Shown here piece by piece: positions 11,282 through 19,820 of a stretch of 64,000 nt of DNA. Source of the stretch: Prosopocoilus inquinatus. Its lineage: Eukaryota > Arthropoda > Insecta > Coleoptera > Lucanidae. Location of the stretch: contig CM069877.1 in assembly GCA_036172665.1 (NCBI GenBank), positions 27,615,001-27,679,000 on the forward strand, written 5' to 3'. The position numbers and the translations under genes were made by a program. The notes beneath the pieces are model-generated. The model was given only the letters and a program-made list of their open reading frames with translations. It made no database searches and was not told the DNA's origin. Positions within the stretch are counted from its first letter, which is position 1. Each line of letters opens with the position of its first letter.

Positions 11282-11590
11282 CTAAAGGTCGAAGAGGCAA
11301 GAAGCGGTCGGCCCGGACTTCTCAAAATTCATTAATCTATTCCTATTTTTGTGAATCTCCAAGCTTTCGAAAGAATCTAGGTTTGTTTTGTTATTAATTT
11401 GTTTGATTAAATCTATTTTATTTACCGAATGATTGTTTTCAAGCATGTGTAAGGCAACACTGGATTTATCAAAGCGTTTGTATTTTAAATGAGCCAAGTG
11501 TTCTTTGAATCTAATTTTTAAGGATCTTTTTGTTTGCCCTACATAAATTTGATCACAATTTTTACAACTAATTTTATATATACCTGGCAT
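11282..11590 (-). pseudogene. Mirror-image copy of the PLE GIY-YIG end
   Basis: This 102-residue minus-strand frame repeats the C-terminal two thirds of the endonuclease at 11,623-12,066 with essentially no changes. It is the left arm of the inverted PLE dimer and not a separate gene. Confidence 0.85.
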
Positions 11591-11622
11591 TTTTACAATT
11601 TTCTTATAAGAAAATTGTAAAA

Positions 11623-12066
11623 ATGCCGTTTTATCCTCAATATACTAAAGGGTTGAATACAATTTTTAAAAAATTAGGTTTAAGAATAGTTTACACCAAC
11701 AATAACAGCTTAAAATCGTTGCTGGGAAATCCAAAAGATAAAGTAGATTCGGAGGATAAATCAGGTATATATAAAATTAGTTGTAAAAATTGTGATCAAA
11801 TTTATGTAGGGCAAACAAAAAGATCCTTAAAAATTAGATTCAAAGAACACTTGGCTCATTTAAAATACAAACGCTTTGATAAATCCAGTGTTGCCTTACA
11901 CATGCTTGAAAACAATCATTCGGTAAATAAAATAGATTTAATCAAACAAATTAATAACAAAACAAACCTAGATTCTTTCGAAAGCTTGGAGATTCACAAA
12001 AATAGGAATAGATTAATGAATTTTGAGAAGTCCGGGCCGACCGCTTCTTGCCTCTTCGACCTTTAG
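11623..12066 (+). CDS. PLE GIY-YIG endonuclease fragment
   Basis: The 147-residue frame contains GIYKISCKNCDQIYVGQTKR, i.e. GIY followed by the YVG form of YIG, an arginine in LKIRFKEH, and AHLKYKR...SSVALHMLENNH, as in PLE GIY-YIG domains. Upstream reverse transcriptase is missing, so this is a 5'-truncated copy; the ATG at 11,623 is fortuitous. The domain nicks target DNA during PLE retrotransposition. Confidence 0.85.
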   Translation: MPFYPQYTKGLNTIFKKLGLRIVYTNNNSLKSLLGNPKDKVDSEDKSGIYKISCKNCDQIYVGQTKRSLKIRFKEHLAHLKYKRFDKSSVALHMLENNHSVNKIDLIKQINNKTNLDSFESLEIHKNRNRLMNFEKSGPTASCLFDL

Positions 12067-12164
12067 ATTTTCGAAGAATCCCGGTTTGCTTTGCATGCAT
12101 AATACGGTACAAAGAAAGTGAGGGGGGGAGTGCGGCTAGTCTAGTTTAGTTTATTTGTTGTTTT

Positions 12165-12240
12165 AAAGTTTAATATCAGTTTAGCGCTGAAGATGGTAAC
12201 TTCGTTACCGAAATACGTATTCGCTTTCAGTGAATTAATG
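12165..12240 (+). ncRNA. Hammerhead ribozyme in PLE 3' region (plus strand)
   Basis: Core CTGAAGA (12,187-12,193) fits CUGANGA. Stem II is GGTAAC-TTC-GTTACC (12,195-12,209), followed by GAAA (12,210-12,213). Helix III is the loop-less palindrome ATACGTAT, which would need two molecules. Predicted cleavage is after T12221. Helix I pairs AGCG (12,183-12,186) with CGCT (12,222-12,225), and a second short helix (TTAAT/ATTAA) lies beyond an internal loop. Type I hammerheads of this design are known from Penelope-like elements. Confidence 0.75.
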
Positions 12241-12648
12241 TGGTCGAGGGGTTTTCTCACTATTTATTTGGATTACAGCAACAGGTTTTGTGTTGCTTTG
12301 TGATTAATGTTCTGCTTTAATTATAATGCACACACGGGGCACGACCGAGAGGTTGTCAATTTGAACTGTCGTCTTTAATGGGTCGGTGATTCTATTTTAT
12401 TGTGTTCCCATAAAGCTTCTAAAATGCGATCAAGCAATTGACCTTGAATTTTGCTGGAATTTTGTTTTATAACGTTGTTTTTGTGCACGGCCGACCAAAA
12501 GTTCTCAAACAAAAGAGTCAATACTCCTCCACTAGGTCATTTTTTTTATTTTTGAGCTAGACTTTTGGTAGTTGTAGCATTAATTTTCTTACATGATCAG
12601 GAACTTACGGTATTAATATGTGAAACTAATTTGATTACACCCTGTATA

Positions 12649-13076
12649 AACGGCAAAAGTTGCCAAAATATTATTGTTATTAGAAAAAGGAAAAGGAGAC
12701 AAATTTAAAGGGAAAAGTTTGAACGAAATTGAACTGGAGAGAGATGTGTATTACAGTTCAGATTCGCAAGACAGCGATGAAGAAAGCGAATCTGTTCCAC
12801 TTTCGGGACGAGTTTTAAATCACAGAGCGTCTTCATCCCGAGACAAATCTGAAACGAACAGAAATACAGAAATAGAACTAGAAAGAAACGAAACTGATGA
12901 CGAAGGTACAATATTGAAAAATAGTGGAAATAAGGAGGCAGAGACTTATAAAGAAATGGACATAGACTCAGGAAAAGAAAATGAAGATGTTAGCAATAAC
13001 GAACACGCCACAGAAACCAAAAGTAAAGATAAAAAGAAAAGAAATAAAGAGAAGAGAACAACTACTAAAAAAAAAG
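12649..13076 (+). pseudogene. Locus A downstream exon: end of recombinase domain and acidic linker
   Basis: After the transposon the frame resumes as TAKVAKILLLLEKGKG and then FKGKSLNEIELE, the segment that follows the catalytic tyrosine in this family (compare 45,480-45,560 in locus B). A long acidic/basic low-complexity linker rich in D, E, S and K follows, ending at a donor AAAAAG/GTAC (13,076/13,077). Confidence 0.6.
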
Positions 13077-13138
13077 GTACAAATGCTTTAGCATCTTTTT
13101 ATTTTCTAAAAAAATGTTTTAATCATGTTATCTTCCAG

Positions 13139-13332
13139 AAGCCGGCCAGCATCGTTGGTCAGAACATGAAAAGAAAATAGTTTTAAATCATTTTCGCGTC
13201 CACATAAAGAGAAAAATTGCTCCAAAGAAACATGAATGTGAAGAATTAATTTCTCAAAATGAGAGTACACTGGGAAATCTGAATTGGGTGCAAGTAAAAA
13301 CTTTGATTTATAACACATTTAGAGATAAGTGA
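13139..13332 (+). pseudogene. Locus A last exon: C-terminal WSxxE domain
   Basis: After the acceptor CTTCCAG the frame reads HRWSEHEKKIVLNHF, then PKKHEC, NWVQVK and a TGA stop at 13,330-13,332. The same pattern (W-S/T-x-x-E, V-L-x-x-F, P-x-K-x-x-C) recurs at 18,510-18,713 and 46,320-46,555. AATAAA lies near 13,386. The exon itself is undamaged. Confidence 0.65.
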
Positions 13333-13429
13333 AATATTTTTAATATTAAATGTTATTTACTTATTTTCTATTTTATTTATATGAAAATAAATATTTAAGT
13401 TTGTTTACTTGAATTCTCGTGCTTTTTAA

Positions 13430-13612
13430 TTTTTTTACATTATTTTATTGTAAATTTATATTACTGTATTTTATTGTAAATTTATATTACTTTATTTTAT
13501 TGTAAATTTAAATTACTTTATTTTATCGTAAATGTTATTTTATTGTAAATTTATATTACTTTATTTTATTGTAAATTTATATTCTATTTCATTGTGAAAT
13601 TTCACTCTTCGT
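13430..13612. repeat. AT-rich minisatellite
   Basis: About six imperfect copies of a ~27-bp unit built on TTACTTTATTTTATTGTAAA lie in tandem just downstream of recombinase locus A. Confidence 0.75.
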
Positions 13613-13837
13613 TTTGATGTATTCGAATGGGCACTTACATTTCAAAAATAAAACTTTATAAAGACACTATACTATTTATGTTCCCTTTTCCTAGAAAATA
13701 ACATCAAAAAAGGTTTTTTAATACTTTTTCGTAGTTTCAAATGTAACAAGTCAAAACCCATAAAAATTATTACAGTCTGTGCATATGAACAAAAATTATT
13801 AAAAAAAATTTGTGCAAATCGTTTTTGATTGCAGTGA

Positions 13838-13912
13838 GAACCTCGAGCAGCCTCTGGACAGCTGTTTCAGCCCTGCTTGGGGCTTCTTCAGCAGAAACGT
13901 AGCTCGACATTC
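13838..13912 (-). ncRNA. Type I hammerhead ribozyme (repeat family), minus
   Basis: On the minus strand: core CTGAAGA (complement 13,885-13,891), stem II AGCCCC/GGGCT, then GAAAC-AGCT-GTC, with C17 at 13,857 on the minus strand and cleavage between 13,857 and 13,856. The five-base proximal part of helix I has one mismatch here (TTTCTG upstream). Helix III is only two base pairs capped by the palindrome AGCT. Confidence 0.72.
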
Positions 13913-14185
13913 CCACCGCAGACCAAAAACGACTTGCCCAATTTATTCGCAAATGCGATGTAAGAATGATGAACATATAAAATAGCGACATCTTACTATC
14001 GCTTTTTGACCTAACATTGCAGTAGGATAGACAAATTGAAGCGGGATTTGCTCCTAATGAGTCCCCCATGCAAGGCGGCCATGCTTGCTGTCAAAGCATA
14101 ATGAAAGATTTTAGAAAAATTTTGTGCATCATTCTTACATCGCATTTGCGAATAAATTGGGCAAGTCGTTTTTGGTCTGCAGTGG

Positions 14186-14258
14186 GAATGTCGAGCTACG
14201 TTTCTGCTGAAGAAGCCCCCAGCAGGGCTGAAACAGCTTTCCAGAGGCTGCTCGAGGT
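14186..14258 (+). ncRNA. Hammerhead ribozyme (repeat family), plus, cleavage site mutated
   Basis: Core CTGAAGA at 14,207-14,213, a GC-rich stem II and GAAACAGC are kept. The cleavage triplet is TTC instead of GTC (14,239-14,241), so the second helix III pair is lost. Activity is likely weakened. Confidence 0.62.
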
Positions 14259-14529
14259 TCTCACTGCAATCAAAAACGATTTGCACAAAAATTTTTCTAA
14301 AATCTTTCATTATGCTTTGACAGCAAGCATGGCCGCCTTGCATGGGGGACTCATTAGGAGCAAATCCCGCTTCAATTTGTCTATCCTACTGCAATGTTAG
14401 GTCAAAAAGCGATAGTAAGATGTCGCTATTTTATATGTTTAAAAATTATTAACAAAATTGGTCGCGTCATGATGAAATGCCATCCCATACGAAACGGTCA
14501 AATCACGCCATTGTCATGAATTTTGAAAT

Positions 14530-14602
14530 GCAATAAATCCGAGCATCCCCTGGGCAGTTTCTTCGTCCCTATTTGAGGCCTCCTCAGCAGGGAAGTAGCT
14601 CG
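14530..14602 (-). ncRNA. Degenerate hammerhead-like motif
   Basis: The minus strand shows CTGAGGA followed by a GGCC...GGG arm and GAAGAAACTGCC, with flanking sequence similar to helix I of the neighbouring family. Extra bases in the GAAA segment break the core, so this is a relic at best. Confidence 0.3.
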
Positions 14603-14606
14603 AGAA

Positions 14607-14657
<51 letters not shown>
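14607..14657. repeat. (TA)n microsatellite
   Basis: Alternating T and A runs for about 50 bp with a single C interruption near 14,640. Confidence 0.95.
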
Positions 14658-14659
14658 CG

Positions 14660-15502
14660 AACACGTGAAGTGCGTGTACATATAGTAGGATATTATATTT
14701 ATTTGAAATGATCGATCTCTGAATCATTTGTCGAAGCGGGGGGCGGCGGCGGCGACTCTCGGCAATGTTGGTCTGGAAAAATCCGAACGTTCTGGTAGTT
14801 GTGTTGTTTGAAAGAGCCGACAAAAAATCAGATTGTCATATGCGTACGAAATTATGAAAAGGGCATCCAGATTAACGTAGGTTTATGTTCTCCGTTCGAA
14901 GAGAAAAAAGCACTAAGAAATGAATTTGTCGGATGGTTTCCCGATGAACATTGTTGCCAAATCTTCGAATCGACTTTTCCTCTATGAGAAAAGAAAATCG
15001 CCGGCCGTATGCGTTCGCGTCGCACGTCAACATAAGAGTGAAAAGTGAAAAGTAAAAAATCGCCGGTCCCCACGTATTATTATTATTTGCTAAGAAAACT
15101 CGGAAATAATTGTTCAGCGGGAAGTAGGTAGTTCGGAACGCGAACCGGCAACACCGTCGTCCGCCATGGCCGAATGACGCTGAATGAAATTTTTACATGA
15201 AAAACGAATCGTAACTTCATTTCATCTAATCTCATCGTCTCGTCTCTCGTCTCATCGGACGGGGAGGTAACGATTTTGCGTAAAAGCGACGGCGCAATGC
15301 AAATCCTGAAGAATTTAACCGGCAAAACGACGACGACGCCGCCGCGATCGTCTTATAACCTTTTTTCCGATTACCGGAGTATTTCCAGCAAAGCCCGCGA
15401 TTGTTAAACACGTATAGTTCTTATTACTTAATAAGAATAAGTGACCGGTCATAGTAATCGCATCGTCCTTTTTTCTCCCAAGAAAAAGAAATAACTTGAA
15501 AA
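14660..15502. other. GC-richer intergenic stretch, no gene identified
   Basis: CG dinucleotides are more frequent here than in the surroundings (for example CGGCGGCGGCG near 14,743 and CGACGACGACGCC near 15,325). No frame with a recognisable domain is seen. It could be the remains of a promoter or element end, but nothing firm supports that. Confidence 0.4.
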
Positions 15503-15760
15503 CAGTTTTACAAATGCGGCTCAACTTTGAGCTGAGGCTTAAACCCTTAGCAACGATTATTTCAACAATTGTTGTGAAGGTTTTAAGCTTCGATTCAAAG
15601 TTAAACCGTCATTGTAAAACTGGGCCTTAGGTCCAGTTTACAAATGGGGCTCAACTTTGAGCTGAGGTTTAAACCCTTAGCAACGATTATTTCGACAATT
15701 GTTGTGAAGGATTTAAGCTTTGGCTCAAAGTTAAACCGTCATTGTAAAACTGGGCCTTAG
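15503..15760. repeat. Two tandem ~130-bp hairpin MITEs
   Basis: Each unit (about 15,503-15,630 and 15,633-15,760) begins TTTACAAATG, ends CATTGTAAAACTGGGCC, and folds back with inner motifs GCTCAACTTTGAGC and CAACAATTGTTG. The two units differ at only a few bases. Confidence 0.75.
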
Positions 15761-16146
15761 ACGCTCAAATAATTTATGCAAATTGGTTTGTGCATGCACA
15801 TTTGCGCAAACGAATTGAATATTTGTATTCTATTTACACGTTCAGTATTTTTGCGCAGATATCTTTGATAGAAATACTCCTTTCGGTAGGTAGTTCTTAA
15901 CGAGTTTATTTTTTTTACCGCAGTTTCCCGATTCGCTTCAGGATCAGTGGTTTTTAATTTTTCCACCAGAATCTCATATGCCTGATTTTTGGCATTGCGG
16001 TCACTATATTCCTTGCTTTTTATTTTCCACAAGCAAGGAAATGATTTGTATAGTTCAATAAATTCAGTAATAACTTCTTTTTCTCTTCGGGACATTATAA
16101 CACGTGCTCTAACTTTGTAACTAAAACTTAACCGACAAGAAACCAC
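15757..16146 (-). CDS. MADF-domain DNA-binding protein
   Basis: The 129-residue frame shows a MADF (Adf-1/Myb-SANT-like) pattern: EFIELYKSFPCLW, then SKEYSDRNAKNQAYEIL, VKKINSLRTTYRKE. The domain starts right after MSRREKEV, so the start at about 16,095 is more likely than the first ATG at 16,146. The frame ends inside the terminal inverted repeat, lacks a BESS motif and is short. In Harbinger elements this type of protein helps bring the transposase to the ends and the nucleus; that role is inferred. Confidence 0.6.
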   Translation of the reverse strand: MVSCRLSFSYKVRARVIMSRREKEVITEFIELYKSFPCLWKIKSKEYSDRNAKNQAYEILVEKLKTTDPEANRETAVKKINSLRTTYRKEYFYQRYLRKNTERVNRIQIFNSFAQMCMHKPICINYLSV

Positions 16147-16372
16147 CTGTTTCTAAAATGTAGTTAGCATAATGCGCATGCCCTAAGTTGGAACACCGTT
16201 TACACGCTCAGTTGCATGTGCCAACTTCATGCAAAATTTCTAACGGGAATAGATTTATTCAAGCCAAACTTTTTGACTTGCACATGCTTCATGCTTCCAT
16301 TTAAACGTAACAACTTGCTTGCGCAAACAGGCTTCCGCATACAAATTTGCACAAATTATTTGAGCATCTAAA
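15757..16372. mobile_element. PIF/Harbinger-like non-autonomous element
   Basis: The ends GCTCAAATAATTTATGCAAA and the inverse TTTGCACAAATTATTTGAGC form an imperfect terminal inverted repeat of about 25 bp next to TTA/TAA. Inside is one minus-strand MADF gene and no DDE transposase. Harbinger elements pair a transposase with a MADF/Myb-like DNA-binding protein and target TWA trinucleotides, which fits. Confidence 0.55.
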
Positions 16373-16656
16373 CCGCCCTTAAGATGCAGAAAATGAATCG
16401 ACTTGAAATTCCGTCAGATTCCGTCTACTGTGTTCAGTGTGACCAACTGTTGCGAAGCGCGATTCCGTATTTTCGCGGTCGCGCTGATGCTTCGTAGTTG
16501 CTGTGAGAAAATATTGTATATGTACTGGGCAGTGGCGGCTCGTGGCTAATAATGATCCAGGGTAGGCGATACAGTGAAAAAGAAATGTTGAAAAATACAG
16601 TCGCGAGCGATAATTTTTGGTCGTCATTGGTTGTCAAAACTGGACGTTTCTGGAAC

Positions 16657-17724
16657 AAAGAAGCTGCTGAATTCGGAATTCGAGAACCCCGACAAAACGC
16701 ATTCGTGGACAACATATTTCGAGCTGGCCGCCGACGACGACTTTGTCACGACGTGCTTCCCATGGGAGATCGTCTACATCCGGACCTGACGTTGCTATTC
16801 GTATAACTGCATTTTGTTTTACAGTTTAGTGTTCATGGCAGAATCATTATCATTACTTGAAATTTTACATTTATGTGAGGAATTATGGAAACTTCCGATG
16901 GAGTTGACGCAACTCTTCACTCAATTTTCGACGAAGTTGATACTGACGTTGGGCCATCCGATTCTTCCCTTACTGCGCTGCTTGAAGAAGCTGCTGAATT
17001 CGGAATTCGAGAACCCTGACAAAACGCGTTCGTGGACAACATATTTCGAGCTGGCCTCCGACGACGACTTTGTCACGACGTGCTTCCCATCGGAGATCGT
17101 GATGAAGGCCTTCGCATACTTGGAAGCATGTGTCACCAACGATACAACGGACAATTGTTCATCGTCTCCTATCATGGGAAATCCCCCGACTGGCAACACT
17201 TGCACGTCGTCCACGATTGTGAGTGGACCGCCGGAACCTGTCGGTGTACCACTTTCTGTGGATTGTCTTTCCAACGACGACGACGAGCTCGGTGGACCGG
17301 TGGCGTTGGACGAGGTGACCAATACATTATGTTGAATATATGTACAATTTCTATTTGAATAATTGAGTTATATACAATGTAGTGTATTGCTCGCAGGTTA
17401 TCTCCGAACACTCGGAATATATAGTATGTATGTTCTTACACCCTCGAGAATGTCTCCACTATTTCTTCGCCGGCGCCAGACGGGATATTCCTAGTGCAGC
17501 TGAAATTGATTCCAATGATCGACGCGAAGAAAGTCCCGAAGGAACAACTTTGGACGAAGTTGACGAAATCAGCGCAGTTTGTCGCGACACCACTGATGGT
17601 CCGTCGGTATCAACTCCTGGTCGAATTATTGAGCGATGTCAAAAAAATATTCTACAAAATCAACACCACAAAAAAACCAAACGCTTGAGACGATTCTCAC
17701 CTGTTTCGAAAAGTATCCGGTTTG
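16657..17724 (+). pseudogene. Older endogenous densovirus NS1/NS2 fragment (rearranged)
   Basis: From about 16,830 to 17,724 the DNA is homologous to the NS1/NS2 region at 34,630-35,480, but clearly more diverged. The NS2-frame ATG is at 16,835 and the NS1 ATG at 16,885, 50 nt apart as in the younger copy. The NS1 frame keeps the nickase motif HLHVVHDC but has a TGA at 17,017-17,019. The 82-nt intron (17,315-17,396, GT...AG) is conserved. Homology stops at 17,724, before the helicase. A further ~115-bp piece of the same gene (16,657-16,775, equal to 16,988-17,100) lies just upstream and lacks that stop codon. Confidence 0.8.
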
Positions 17725-18310
17725 ATATTGAATTAACAGGTAAAAAGTTTTTTTAATCTGGAACTCCTGACGAAGCTATCAATCGATTGTGAAACGTTAA
17801 GTGTTTTTCCAATCATAATTCTGCCCGGTTCAAGATTAAGAAAACTTTCTAATTACAATTCTTGCTACATGTATGTACAATAAGTATATTTACGATTTAA
17901 CATTAAGACCTACATAAGATAAGATCTCCTACATAATTTTATCAGTATTTGAAATAAATTAATACAAACGAAATTAGAGACTGACATTAAAGCTTCGTTT
18001 ATTTTTTATCGGAGAATTTAGACTTAAACAGCAATTATGACTAAAATAAGCGAATTGTTAGCAACTTTTATTATTATCACACGAAGCGGCTAGTATCTAA
18101 ATTTTTTTTTTTTGAAAAGACTGACTAGTTTGAGAGTTTGATAGTATTGGGTACATATTTACTGATTAATACTGTACAATTATTTGTCATTGCTAAAGCT
18201 TTATTCTTAAATATCGATTGTTCAAATGAAAACCTCATCAAGTTGGTTTAGATTTTTTAAAGAGCTTGTCTCAACATCCAAAAAAAGAATAAAACTTCAG
18301 TTAACGTTAA
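17725..18310. other. AT-rich DNA, no gene seen
   Basis: No frame, RNA gene or repeat could be recognised between the densovirus relic and the recombinase C-terminal exon. Confidence 0.5.
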
Positions 18311-18713
18311 ATGGAGTTTAAACCTTCAGTGAGCAACACAGCCATTTTTTTACAACAAAACTTGATTGAACTTTTAGATTCACCTGAACTGGAAGAAGAC
18401 GAAGAAGAAGATAAATCTGATAACGAGGTACAAGTGGATACAGCAGAAGAAAAAACCAGAAAATAATGTTAAAATTGACAAACAGCAACCGAAAAAACCG
18501 GCAACACGAAACAGAGCAAAGGCAACCAAGAAATTTTGGACCCAAGAAGAAGTTTTCGCAGTTTTAAAATTTTTTTCTGTTTTTATAAAAAAGGAAATAG
18601 TTCCCGGTAAAGAAAAATGTGTGTATGGAGTGTATGGAGAAATATCCGCTGTTAAAAGCAAGGAAACGGACGGACCTGAAATTTTATATAAAAAATTATA
18701 TAACAAAAGCTAA
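18311..18713 (+). pseudogene. Recombinase C-terminal exon relic, locus C
   Basis: An acidic stretch (LDSPELEEDEEEDKSDNE) is followed, after stops near 18,465 and a frame change, by FWTQEEVFAVLKFF, then VPGKEKC and LYKKLYNKS before TAA at 18,711. This matches the C-terminal domain pattern of loci A and B. No catalytic exon is found nearby, so this is an isolated 3' end of a third family member. Confidence 0.5.
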
Positions 18714-18752
18714 AAAAATTAAAAATTAAATCATTATTTGTTTAATGTATGA

Positions 18753-19092
18753 ACTTGACGTAGTCTGTTCACGGGAAGCCTATAATAAAGCCGCTATAGT
18801 AGCTAACTACCTTACTTGAATTTTTGTTAAGTAATTTAAATTAGAAAACTTTGAAAATCTTTCCTGTTCGATAGTACCATCGGAAAAACAAATAACTATA
18901 ATGTTTTCGAAATTTTTAAATCTTTTAAATTGAATGTTTTTTATCATCGCATTGCGTTTAGGTTGTCATTTATAATACCATATAATTGAACAGAAAAGGT
19001 TTTCAAAGTTATCTAATTTAAATTATAAAGACGTAAAAATTCAGCTGACGGAAACAGCTATTGCAGCGACTTCCCATGAACACTGTATAACA
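18753..19092. repeat. MITE with short inverted ends
   Basis: The left end includes GTTCACGGGAAGCC and AAATTAGAAAACTTTGAAAA; the right end includes TTTTCAAAGTTATCTAATTT and GACTTCCCATGAAC, i.e. the reverse complement. Length is about 340 bp with no coding capacity. A fragment of a similar end (GCGGCTTCTCATGAAC) abuts the densovirus right terminus near 41,520. Confidence 0.5.
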
Positions 19093-19820
19093 AAAAACGA
19101 GGCATTAGCAAATCCCTTCCCAGATTTTTCGAAAAAGTTTATATATTTTATGCTAGTCTAGAGTACAGCAAGGAGACATTGTTTCTATTAAAATATTTTG
19201 TGCAAATTTGTTTACTTCCTATTTACGAAGTAAACAAATTTATCTATCTATCTATGCAGGTTAAACGGTTTTCTTTTTATCCACACAGATAAAAGTACCT
19301 GTACCTTATTATAATCTATTTCAGGATAAAACAACTATCAGATTTGTCACTTCTTTATACGGTTTCTAAATATATTTTAAGAAATACTATTATTTTCGTG
19401 TGTTTATCTTGTCATGTTCCCTAAAAAGTTAGTAATTTTATTCTACACATTGAGGAAAAAAAATATTAAGAAAATTAGCCTCAAATATTTGAAATTTAAC
19501 ATAAAATATAAATATATTTTTTAATTTGTTTTGTTTCATTAGCATATTCGTGAAGATTCGAAAATCGAAATACACACCATAAAACGTTAATTGGCTAGAT
19601 GAATGCAATGAAGTAAAATATATATAAAAATAAATAAAATAATTGTCCAAAGTCTATTATGAAAATTCTTGCTATACTATAAGCACCATTATTTAAATTC
19701 AAATTTTCTTCGCATATTTCACAGTTTTCTGTAAAACGTATGAAGTAAAAGCATTTACTTCGTTTTATTCATCTCACTCTATATTTGTGGCATCTCAGAT
19801 GCACATATTATGTTCTTATA
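19093..19820. other. AT-rich intergenic DNA, no gene seen
   Basis: Only short low-complexity frames are present, and no domain or repeat is recognised. Confidence 0.5.

Larger units (their letters stand above)
11084..12307. mobile_element. Penelope-like element, inverted 5'-truncated dimer
   Basis: A right-hand unit carries the GIY-YIG endonuclease end of a PLE and its 3' region. The left half (11,086-11,612) is the reverse complement of the same GIY-YIG end and 3' region. A 13-bp target duplication TGTTCTGCTTTAA lies at 11,071-11,083 and 12,308-12,320. No reverse transcriptase remains. Inverted partial pseudo-LTR copies are typical of PLE insertions. The arms look nearly identical, so the insertion is recent. 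Confidence 0.85.
10317..12646. mobile_element. TA-flanked DNA transposon inside recombinase exon
   Basis: The left end TACAGCCTGTAATCAAAT matches the reverse complement of the right end (ATTTGATTACACCCTGTA), with similarity over about 35 bp and TA on both sides. It lies within the exon that runs from LPQD-coding DNA (10,301-10,314) to TAKVAK-coding DNA (from 12,650), so it interrupts recombinase locus A. It has no recognisable transposase. Most of its length is a later Penelope-like insertion. Confidence 0.75.
6119..13332 (+). pseudogene. Zinc-finger/tyrosine recombinase gene, locus A (multi-exon, disrupted)
   Basis: Probable exons: 6,119-6,168 (begins MDRTNF, donor GTAAGT), a second after the acceptor near 6,490, acidic exons around 7,385-7,490 and 7,565-7,700, the large exon 7,890-9,503, then a short exon at 10,301, continued at 12,649-13,076, and a last exon 13,139-13,332. 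In order the product has an acidic N-terminus, a CxxxxxxxH-type finger, a CxxC...H...C finger, a helical core, a tyrosine-recombinase catalytic domain and a small C-terminal WSxxE domain. One frameshift near 9,146 and a transposon at 10,317-12,646 break it. Such intron-containing recombinases with zinc fingers resemble Crypton-type genes; whether this is a transposon or a domesticated host gene is open. Confidence 0.65.
13790..14440. repeat. Inverted pair of hammerhead-bearing repeat units
   Basis: Two units of the same family found at 30,716-31,417 meet head-on. Shared blocks include the ribozyme, CAAAAACGACTTGCCCAATT, GATAGTAAGATGTCGC and CATGCAAGGCGGCCATGC. One unit reads on minus (13,790-14,110) and one on plus (14,130-14,440), giving a large stem-loop potential. 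Confidence 0.8.

Noticed and set aside
11282..12066. Two separate GIY-YIG genes
   Set aside because: They are mirror copies of the same 3' end within one PLE insertion bounded by a single target duplication.
6119..13332. Assigning the recombinase loci to DIRS/Ngaro retrotransposons
   Set aside because: No reverse transcriptase or RNase H frame lies nearby and the gene has many introns, which does not fit DIRS elements.
14584..14823. 79-residue frame rich in Y, I and V
   Set aside because: It is a translation of the TA microsatellite.
18311..18713. Long S/T-, K- and E-rich protein as a host nuclear factor
   Set aside because: Stops and a frame change split it, and its end matches the recombinase C-terminal domain, so a relic is the simpler reading.
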